In this document: positions 57,328 through 64,000 of the stretch, piece by piece
How the letters are laid out: each line of letters starts with the position of its first letter
How positions within the stretch are numbered: position 1 is the stretch's first letter
Origin: Variovorax boronicumulans
GTDB taxonomy: Bacteria > Pseudomonadota > Gammaproteobacteria > Burkholderiales > Burkholderiaceae_C
Direction of reading: 5' to 3'
Assembly (NCBI RefSeq): GCF_030812215.1
Contig: NZ_JAUSSG010000001.1
Coordinates: 1,054,001-1,118,000, forward strand
DNA length: 64,000 nucleotides
Notes under the pieces: generated by a model
What the model saw: only the letters and a program-made list of their open reading frames with translations
The model's database searches: none
Told to the model about the DNA's origin: nothing
Translations under genes and position numbers: made by a program

Positions 57328-58613
57328 GCGGCCACTCCCGCCACGCCCGCGCTCTGCAACATCGCCTGAAGCAGCACGTTGCAGCCGGCCTCGAGATGGG
57401 CAGGTTCGGCGTCTTCGATCTCGTTGTGGCTGATGCCGTCCAGGCAAGGCACGAAGATCATCGCCGTGGGGCACACGCGGGCGAGGTACACCGCATCGTG
57501 TCCGGCGCCGCTGATCACGTTCATCCAGGTCAGGCCCTGCGCCTCTGCCGCGTCGCGCACGGCAGACACAAGCTGGGGCGTGAAAGGCTGGGGCGGGAAG
57601 TACACGACCTGCTCCACCGTCGCCTCCACCTTGCCGGCGCTGGCGAGGCGCTGCACAGCCTCTTTCAGCGCCGCGTCCATGGCCGACAGCACCGTGTCGT
57701 CCGCCGCGCGCAGGTCCACGCTGAGCTTGACCCGGCCCGGGATGACGTTGCGCGAATTCGGGTAGTTGTCGATCCAGCCGACCGTGCCGCGCGCATGCGG
57801 TGCGTGCGCGAGCGCGATGCGGTTGACCTCGATCACGAGCTCGGCGGCGGCGAGCAGCGCGTCCTTGCGCAGTTCCATCGGCGTGGGGCCGGCATGCGCC
57901 TCCATGCCCTGCACCACCACGTCGTACCAGCGCTGGCCGAGCGCGCCTTCGACCACGCCGATCACGCGCTCGTTGGCTTCGAGCACCGGGCCCTGCTCGA
58001 TGTGCGCCTCGAAGTACGCGCCCACGGGCGATGCGGCCGCCGAGGCGGGTACCTTGCCCGCGTAGCCGATGGCATCGAGCGCCTCCGCCACGCTCACACC
58101 CTCGGTGTCGCGCTGCGCGAGCGCGTGTTCCAGCGTGAAGGCATCGACGAACACGCCCGAGCCCATCATCACCGGCACGAAGCGCGAGCCTTCTTCGTTG
58201 GTCCACACCGCCACTTCGAGCGGCGCTTCGGTGACGACCTTCGCATCGTTGAGCGCGCGGATCACTTCCAGCCCCGCGAGCACGCCGTAGTTGCCGTCGA
58301 ACTTGCCGCCCGTGGGCTGCGTGTCGATGTGGCTGCCGGTGGTGACGGGCGGCAGCGCGTTGTTGCGGCCGGCGCGGCGCGCAAAGATGTTGCCGATGGC
58401 GTCCACGCGCACTTCGCAGCCCGCTTCGCGCGCCCAGCGCGTGAAGAGGTCGCGGCCCTGGCGGTCGAGGTCGGTCAGCGCGAGGCGGCACACGCCGCCC
58501 TTCTCGGTGGCGCCGACCTGGGCCAGCTGCATCAGCGAGTCCCAGAGGCGCTGGCCGTCGATGCGGAGGGCGCGCACATCGGGTGCGGAAGAAGTTTCGT
58601 TGGTTGTTGTCAT
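57324..58613 (-). CDS. M20-family amidohydrolase (allantoate amidohydrolase/N-carbamoylase type)
   Basis: A 429-residue zinc amidase of the M20 family, similar to L-carbamoylases and AllC-type enzymes that split N-carbamoyl amino acids or allantoate. Features are TGSHIDTQPTGGKFDGNYGV (metal His/Asp), VWTNEEGSRF (catalytic Glu pair), and EAHIEQGPVLE, which is typical of this subgroup. C-terminal HNEIEDAEP has another metal-binding His. It is encoded 34 bases after livF. The neighbouring transport genes suggest that it acts on an imported ureido or peptide compound. Confidence 0.9.
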   Translation of the reverse strand: MTTTNETSSAPDVRALRIDGQRLWDSLMQLAQVGATEKGGVCRLALTDLDRQGRDLFTRWAREAGCEVRVDAIGNIFARRAGRNNALPPVTTGSHIDTQPTGGKFDGNYGVLAGLEVIRALNDAKVVTEAPLEVAVWTNEEGSRFVPVMMGSGVFVDAFTLEHALAQRDTEGVSVAEALDAIGYAGKVPASAAASPVGAYFEAHIEQGPVLEANERVIGVVEGALGQRWYDVVVQGMEAHAGPTPMELRKDALLAAAELVIEVNRIALAHAPHARGTVGWIDNYPNSRNVIPGRVKLSVDLRAADDTVLSAMDAALKEAVQRLASAGKVEATVEQVVYFPPQPFTPQLVSAVRDAAEAQGLTWMNVISGAGHDAVYLARVCPTAMIFVPCLDGISHNEIEDAEPAHLEAGCNVLLQAMLQSAGVAGVAA

Positions 58614-58647
58614 GGTTCTGCGAATGAGGTCTGGAAGACGGGCGGGT

Positions 58648-59351
<704 letters not shown>

Positions 59352-59355
<4 letters not shown>

Positions 59356-60122
59356 GCCTTGCCCCCGGTGATCATGTTGCCGAGGTAGGCCGAGCGCACG
59401 CGCGCGTCGGAGCGGATGTCGCCCGGCAGCCCTTCGGCCAGCACGCGGCCCAGCTGCATCACGGTCACGGTGTCGGAAATGTCCATCACGATGTTCATGT
59501 TGTGTTCGATCAGCACCACCGTGTGCGCATCGCGCAGGCTGCGGATGAGGTGCTTCATCTCGTCCAGGTCGTCGATGCCCATGCCCGAGGTCGGCTCGTC
59601 GAGAAAGATCGCCTTCGGCTTCGCTGCAAGCGCCATGCCCACTTCGAGCCGCCGCTGCTGGCCGTGCGAGAGCACGCTGGCGGGCGTGTCGGCCAGCCGT
59701 TGGAGGCCGATGCGCGCGAGCACTTCGGCCACCGTCTCGGCGCAGGCCCGTTCGCCGACCGGTGCGCGCCAGCAGTTCATGGCCTGTCGCGGTGCGACGC
59801 CCTGCGCCGCGACGCGCAGGTTCTCGCGCACTGAGAGGCTGGGGAACAGGCTGGTGACCTGGAACGAGCGCGCCATGCCGCGCTGCACGCGCTTGTGGTC
59901 GGGTTCGTGCGTCACGTCGTGGCCATCGAACAGGATGCGCCCGCCCGTGGTGGTGCCGGTGCCCGTGAGCATGTGGAACAGCGTGGTCTTGCCGGCGCCG
60001 TTCGGGCCGATCACCGAGTGCACGGTGTTGGGCTTGATCTTCAGGTCCACGCCGCCGAGCGCGGCGAACTTGCCGTAGTGCTTGGTGACGCCGATGGCTT
60101 CGATGAGGACGGGCTGCGTCAT
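59352..60122 (-). CDS. livG: Branched-chain-type ABC transporter ATPase LivG
   Basis: A 256-residue ABC ATPase. Walker A is GPNGAGKTT, the signature is LSHGQQRRLEVGMAL, and Walker B AIFLDEPTSGM. Position two of the usual LSYGQ/LAYGQ signature is His here. It overlaps livF and livM at both ends by four bases. In function it pairs with LivF to drive uptake. Confidence 0.94.
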
Positions 60123-61090
60123 GCTTTTTCTCCCTGCACTTCAGTGGCGGCGGGGACGGAAGGTGTCTTTCGGAACACGCGCCGCCACACGGCCTCGCCC
60201 AGGCCCCAGAGGCCGCGCTGCATGCCGATGCTCACGCCGATCAGAAGAAGCCCCAGCAACAGCAGCCATCGCGGCCACAGCGTGGAGAGCCAGTCGGCCA
60301 ACAGCACGTAGAAAGCCGAGCCCAGCACCGAGGCAAAGAGATTGCCGGTGCCGCCGATCACGGTGATGACCAGGATCATTTCGCTCGTGTGGTACTCGGC
60401 GTTCGACAGCGGCGCGATGCCGGTCATCATGGCGTGCAGCCCGCCAGCGAGGCCGGTGACGGCGCCCGAGATCACGAAGGCCAGCAGCTTGAAGCGCTTG
60501 AGGTTGTAGCCCACCGCGGCCGCGCGGTCCTCGTTGTCGCGAATCGCGAGCAGCGTGCGGCCGAAGATCGAATCGGTCACGCGCAGCAGCAGGCCGAACG
60601 CGATGAGGAACATCACGGCGACGAAGGCGTAGTACTTCCAGGGCGTGTCCATGAACGCGGGGCGCGGCACGTCGAGCAGGCCGTTGTCGCCACCCGTGAG
60701 GCCCGACGCGGTGTACGCCACGAAATAGAACATCTGCGCGAAGGCCAGCGTGAGCATCACGAAGTAGGTGCCGCGTTGGCGGATGGCGACCCAGCCGACC
60801 ACCGCCGCGCCGACAGCACCCATGGCAATGGCGGCCAGCAGCGCGAGCGGCATTGGCAGTTGCAGGCGCGTGAGCAGGATCGCGATGGTGTAGCTGCCGA
60901 GGCCGAAGAAGATGCCCTGCCCGAACGACAAGAGCCCCGTGTAGCCCAGCAGCAGGTTGCAGCCCAGCGCGGCGAGCGCGTAGATCAGCACCTCGCTTGC
61001 AAGCGAGCCCGAGCGCATGAACAGCGGCAGCGCCAGCGTGACGATCAGCGCCAGGAGGAAAGTGATTTTTCTTGGCATGGCGTGGTTCAT
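60119..61090 (-). CDS. livM: Branched-chain-type ABC transporter permease LivM
   Basis: A 323-residue inner-membrane permease of the LivM type. It has ten or so helices and the motif region AIRDNEDRAAAVGYNLKRFK (the ATPase-contacting loop, EAA-like) near residue 205. LGYTGLLSFGQGIFFGLGSY is the family signature near residue 55. The ATG at 61090 overlaps the livH stop (ATGA). A later ATG at 61078 is possible but uncoupled. C-terminal hydrophilic tail of about 35 residues. Confidence 0.93.
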   Translation of the reverse strand: MNHAMPRKITFLLALIVTLALPLFMRSGSLASEVLIYALAALGCNLLLGYTGLLSFGQGIFFGLGSYTIAILLTRLQLPMPLALLAAIAMGAVGAAVVGWVAIRQRGTYFVMLTLAFAQMFYFVAYTASGLTGGDNGLLDVPRPAFMDTPWKYYAFVAVMFLIAFGLLLRVTDSIFGRTLLAIRDNEDRAAAVGYNLKRFKLLAFVISGAVTGLAGGLHAMMTGIAPLSNAEYHTSEMILVITVIGGTGNLFASVLGSAFYVLLADWLSTLWPRWLLLLGLLLIGVSIGMQRGLWGLGEAVWRRVFRKTPSVPAATEVQGEKA

Positions 61091-61947
61091 CCTCTGCGGC
61101 CGAGCAGGCCATGCGGGCGCAGCAGCAGCACTGCACCCATCGCGATGTAGATCATCAGGCTCGCCCCCGGCGGCCAGATGGTGCTCATGAGGCTCTGCAC
61201 GATGCCGATCAGCACGCCGCCGACGAGCGCGCCGCCGAAGCTGCCGAGCCCGCCGATCACCACCACCACGAAGGCGACGCCGAGCGCCTCGACGCCCATG
61301 AAAGGTTCCGCCCCCCGTATCGGCGCGGCCAGCACGCCGGCCAGCGCCGCGGTGGCCGCACCGAGCGCGAACACCAGGCTGAACACGCGGAACACGTTGA
61401 TGCCGAGCAGCGACACCATCTCGGTCGATTCGCTCCCCGCACGCACCGCGCTGCCCAGGCGCGTGCCTTCGAGCACCCACCACAGGAGCACCGCGAGCAC
61501 GGCGGTGAAGCCGATCACGAAGAGCCGGTACTTGGGATAGACGAAGTCGCCCCACATCACCACGCCCTGCAGCAGGTCGGGCGTGGGCACGCTGTTGCCC
61601 AGCGGCCCCCAGAACACGATGACGATCTCCTGCACCGCAAGCGCGAGGCCCACGGTCACGAGGATGTGGAACTCGTGCGGCTTGGCGTACACGCGGCGCA
61701 GCAGCAGCTTCTCGGCGAGCCAGCCGAGCGCGCCGACGAACAGCGGCACCAGCACCAGCGCAGCCCAGAAGTTGAGGCCCCACTGCATCGCCTGGAAGCA
61801 CAGGTAGGCGCCCAGCAGGTAGAAGGCGCCGTGCGCGAAGTTCACGAATCGCAGCAGGCCGAACACGATGGACAAGCCAACGGCCAGCAGGAAATACAGC
61901 ATGCCGATGCCGATTCCGTTGATGGTCTGGAGGAGATAGACGGTCAT
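61087..61947 (-). CDS. livH: Branched-chain-type ABC transporter permease LivH
   Basis: A 286-residue inner-membrane permease. It has about eight helices; early segments include GIGIGMLYFLLAVGLSIVFG and FVNFAHGAFYLLGAYL, the LivH signature. Near residue 145 the loop VLEGTRLGSAVRAGSESTEM contains the conserved R-x(8)-E motif, which couples to the ATPase. It follows the binding-protein gene by 22 bases and overlaps livM by four. Confidence 0.94.
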   Translation of the reverse strand: MTVYLLQTINGIGIGMLYFLLAVGLSIVFGLLRFVNFAHGAFYLLGAYLCFQAMQWGLNFWAALVLVPLFVGALGWLAEKLLLRRVYAKPHEFHILVTVGLALAVQEIVIVFWGPLGNSVPTPDLLQGVVMWGDFVYPKYRLFVIGFTAVLAVLLWWVLEGTRLGSAVRAGSESTEMVSLLGINVFRVFSLVFALGAATAALAGVLAAPIRGAEPFMGVEALGVAFVVVVIGGLGSFGGALVGGVLIGIVQSLMSTIWPPGASLMIYIAMGAVLLLRPHGLLGRRG

Positions 61948-61969
61948 GGGCTCGTTGGCGTCCGTTGCG

Positions 61970-63175
61970 TCAGGCCAGCTTGCAGCCGGTCTTGTCGATG
62001 GGGAGGAACGACTTGCCGGAGCTCACGACATCGACGTAGTCCGCCGCATCCTTCATCTTCGACTTCGCCTTGCCCTTGAGCAGGTAGTAGTCCTTGATGA
62101 CCTGGTGGTCGGCCTTGCGGATTTCTTCCGTGCCCGTGAGCCCGTCGAACTTCATGCCCTCGAGCGCGGCGATGACGGCCTTCTGGTCGACCGAGCCCGC
62201 CTTGACGATGCCGTCGATCAGGATCTTGGTGCAGATGTACGAGCCCGCGAGGCTGTAGTTGGGCACGATCTTGAGCTTGTCGGCCGTGCGCTTGACCAGG
62301 TCCTTGTTGAGCGTGGTGTCGGCCGTGTGCCAGTACTGCGCGCCGAAGTAGACGCCGTCGCACAGGTCCGCGCCCAGCTCGTCGAACTGCTCCAAGCCCG
62401 AGGCCCAGGCCATGAGGATCGTCATGTTCTTGTGCATGCCGAAGCTCACCGCCTGGCGCAGCGCGGCGGACGACTGCGCGCCGAAGTTCAGCAGCAGCAG
62501 CACGTCGGGCTTGGCGGCCATGGCGTTGGTGAGGTAGCCGCTGAACTCCTTCTCGTTGAGCGAGTGGTAGCTGTTGCCCACGTGCTCGATGCCCTTCTCC
62601 TGGAAGATGTTCTTGGCTGCGCTCAACAGGCCGTCGCCGAACACGTACTGCGGCGTGATGGTGTACCAGCGCTTGGCCTTCGGCATCGAGGCGATCAGCG
62701 GGCGCACCGTCTGCTCGATGGCGCCGAAGGTGGGCACCGACCAGCGGAAGGTGGCGGGGTTGCAGTCCTTGCCCGTGATCTCGTCGGCGCCGGCGGTGGT
62801 GATGAAAAGGCCGCCGGCCTTCTCGGCTTCCTTGCCCATGGCGAGCGCTTCGGACGACAGGATGCCGCCCGCGAAGAACTTGGCGCCCTGCTGCTGCGAG
62901 GCTTCCTGCACCTTGCGCACGGCGGTGGCGGGCTTGCCTTCGGTGTCGAGCACCGTATAGGCCAGCGGGCGCTTGAGCACGCTGCCGTACTGCTCGATTG
63001 CCAGCTTCATGCCCAGGTCGGCGAACTTGCCGTTGGCCGCGAAGGCGCCCGACATCGGGACCGGGCAGCCGAAGCGGATGGCGTCCGCCGATTGCGCGAA
63101 GACCGAGCGGCTCGCCAGAAGCGAAGCCGGGGCGGCCGACAGGGCGGCCAGCTGAAGAAGGTGTCTGCGTTGCAT
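61970..63175 (-). CDS. Branched-chain-type ABC binding protein (LivK-like), first gene of operon
   Basis: A 401-residue periplasmic binding protein of the Peripla_BP_6 family. The signal region starts MQRRHLLQLAALSAAPASLL with a twin-arginine-like RR and ends SRSVFAQS. IRFGCPVPMSGAFAANGKFA follows. ATG at 63175 has GGAGAA at good distance; the upstream extension to 63286 includes the promoter and is not used. It is the first gene of an eight-gene operon and lies opposite a GntR regulator across 263 bases. Confidence 0.92.
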   Translation of the reverse strand: MQRRHLLQLAALSAAPASLLASRSVFAQSADAIRFGCPVPMSGAFAANGKFADLGMKLAIEQYGSVLKRPLAYTVLDTEGKPATAVRKVQEASQQQGAKFFAGGILSSEALAMGKEAEKAGGLFITTAGADEITGKDCNPATFRWSVPTFGAIEQTVRPLIASMPKAKRWYTITPQYVFGDGLLSAAKNIFQEKGIEHVGNSYHSLNEKEFSGYLTNAMAAKPDVLLLLNFGAQSSAALRQAVSFGMHKNMTILMAWASGLEQFDELGADLCDGVYFGAQYWHTADTTLNKDLVKRTADKLKIVPNYSLAGSYICTKILIDGIVKAGSVDQKAVIAALEGMKFDGLTGTEEIRKADHQVIKDYYLLKGKAKSKMKDAADYVDVVSSGKSFLPIDKTGCKLA

Positions 63176-63257
63176 GGAAGTTCTCCGGTCGTGGTGATGT
63201 GGAAGTAAGTGAAACGGGTGCCTGCGAATGCCGGCGAATTTAAGCGGATAAATAGGA

Positions 63258-63286
63258 TTAATATGTTGGTAAAAACCCGCTAGCAA
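63258..63286 (-). promoter_or_regulatory. Candidate sigma-70 promoter of the liv operon
   Basis: On the minus strand TTGCTA (63286-63281) and TATTAA (63263-63258) have a 17-base spacer. The start of transcription would be near 63250, about 75 bases before the first gene. The region is AT-rich compared with its surroundings. No clear operator for the GntR protein could be picked. Confidence 0.5.
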
Positions 63287-63438
63287 TCACCGTGCCAAAA
63301 TCCGGCGCAGGCTCCGAGGTCCAATACCTGCATACAGGCCGACATCTACTTTTTCCATCGCTCCGAACGCATGAATTCGCCTCCATCTGATCGTGAAATG
63401 AACCCCAAGGCGGCGTGGTTGCCGCATGGAGCGTTTCA

Positions 63439-64000
63439 ATGAAAGTGGGAGAAAACCGCCCGAAGCGGCAAAAGCTCTCGGATGTCATCGTCGAAGACAT
63501 CAAGCGATGGATCGTGGCCGAGCGAAAGCAGCCCGGCGACCGCCTGCCGAACGAGAAAGAGCTGATCGAGCTCTTCGGCTATTCGAAGAGCACGGTGCGC
63601 GAGGCGCTGAAGGCGCTGGAGGTGCGCGGGCTCATCTCGATCCGCACCGGCCCCGGCGGCGGCGCGTATCTGCAGCAGGTGTCGGTGGACCATGCCTCGG
63701 AGCCGCTGCGCAACTTCCTGCACTTCCACCATCTGGACGGGCACCACATCTACCAGTTGCGCAAGGTCCTGGAGCCCGAGCTGGCGGTGAGCGTGGTCGG
63801 CAAGCTGACACCCCAGCAGTTCGAGCGGCTCGAAGAAAACGTGCGTCTCTGCACCATCGAACCCACCAATGAAGACGAGCTTCGCGCACAGCGCGAGGCC
63901 GAGCTGGCGTTTCACACGATGCTGGCGGAGAGCTGCCCCAATCCGGTGCTCTCATTCATGTGCCGCTTCCTCAACGATCTGCTGCGCGACCTCGTGGTCT
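63439..64000 (+). CDS. FadR-type GntR family regulator (truncated by window end)
   Basis: 187 codons are visible, open at the right edge. The N-terminal winged helix-turn-helix includes PGDRLPNEKELIELFGYSKS followed by TVREALKALEVRGLISIRTG. The FCD ligand-binding domain begins about residue 90 (LRKVLEPELAVSVVG, then AEREAELAFHTMLAE-like REAELAFHTMLAE, a metal-binding His in this subfamily). ATG at 63439 has GGAG seven bases before it. An ATG at 63426 is in another frame. It faces the liv/amidohydrolase operon and probably represses it until its ligand appears. Confidence 0.9.
   Translation, partial: MKVGENRPKRQKLSDVIVEDIKRWIVAERKQPGDRLPNEKELIELFGYSKSTVREALKALEVRGLISIRTGPGGGAYLQQVSVDHASEPLRNFLHFHHLDGHHIYQLRKVLEPELAVSVVGKLTPQQFERLEENVRLCTIEPTNEDELRAQREAELAFHTMLAESCPNPVLSFMCRFLNDLLRDLVV

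Noticed and set aside
63426..63872. Plus-strand ORF of 148 residues near the right edge
   Set aside because: It is out of frame with the GntR gene, whose winged helix-turn-helix is clear in the frame starting at 63439.

Overview
The window comes from a high-GC betaproteobacterium of the Comamonadaceae, most likely Variovorax or a close relative. The support is the set of housekeeping genes and their order (gyrA-serC-pheA-tyrA-aroA/cmk-rpsA-ihfB-lapA-lapB), a tmRNA whose tag reads ANDERFALAA (the Burkholderiales type), a fused aroA-cmk gene, and many ABC and TRAP uptake systems typical of soil and rhizosphere strains. It looks like ordinary chromosome: no phage, insertion sequence, CRISPR array or tRNA gene was seen. 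The genus is inferred, not proven.

Layout. 1-2.7 kb: end of a sugar-type ABC importer, with a fused ATPase that is degenerate at one ATP site, and a permease. 2.9-3.07 kb: a decayed cupin gene. 3.15-4.5 kb: exonuclease III and a lipoprotein. 4.5-9.5 kb: nitrogen control block on the minus strand (glnA, a small secreted protein, ntrB, ntrC), with a readable sigma-54 promoter and NtrC site upstream of glnA. 9.5-18.3 kb: minus-strand genes of mixed function (molybdopterin-binding protein, EI24 membrane protein, fatty acid hydroxylase, polysaccharide deacetylase, beta-propeller, rsuA, ggt, a methyltransferase). 18.4-19.3 kb: two small unknown genes diverging from a perfect LexA box. 19.4-22 kb: tmRNA, gph, ubiG and an OmpA-family gene. 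22.2-34.9 kb: a plus-strand housekeeping run for DNA topology, serine and aromatic amino acid synthesis, translation and envelope control.

35.1-38.4 kb: a TRAP transporter and a CrcB/Fluc fluoride channel. 38.4-44.7 kb: a six-gene Mrp-type cation/proton antiporter operon (AB fused, C, D, E, F, G) with a curious 22-codon linker ORF between F and G. 44.7-52.4 kb: a minus-strand seven-gene operon for a molybdenum hydroxylase of the form II CO dehydrogenase type (coxS-L-M-D-E-G and an XdhC/CoxI protein), facing an AcoR-like regulator that lacks the AAA+ domain. 53.8-54.7 kb: two small genes, one with a hairpin that would hide its ribosome binding site. 54.7-63.2 kb: an eight-gene minus-strand operon combining a complete branched-chain-type ABC importer, a second binding protein, an M20 amidohydrolase and an M81 peptidase, facing a FadR-type GntR regulator cut by the window end.

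How the parts work together. Many genes overlap by the ATGA or GTGA pattern, so translational coupling is widespread. Both large catabolic operons (cox and liv/amidohydrolase) have a divergently transcribed regulator, which suggests substrate-induced control. The observations most worth following are the LexA-controlled pair of unknown genes, the 22-codon linker ORF in the Mrp operon, the ribosome-site hairpin near 54.2 kb, the dyads in the cox control region, and the unknown substrates of the cox and liv operons.
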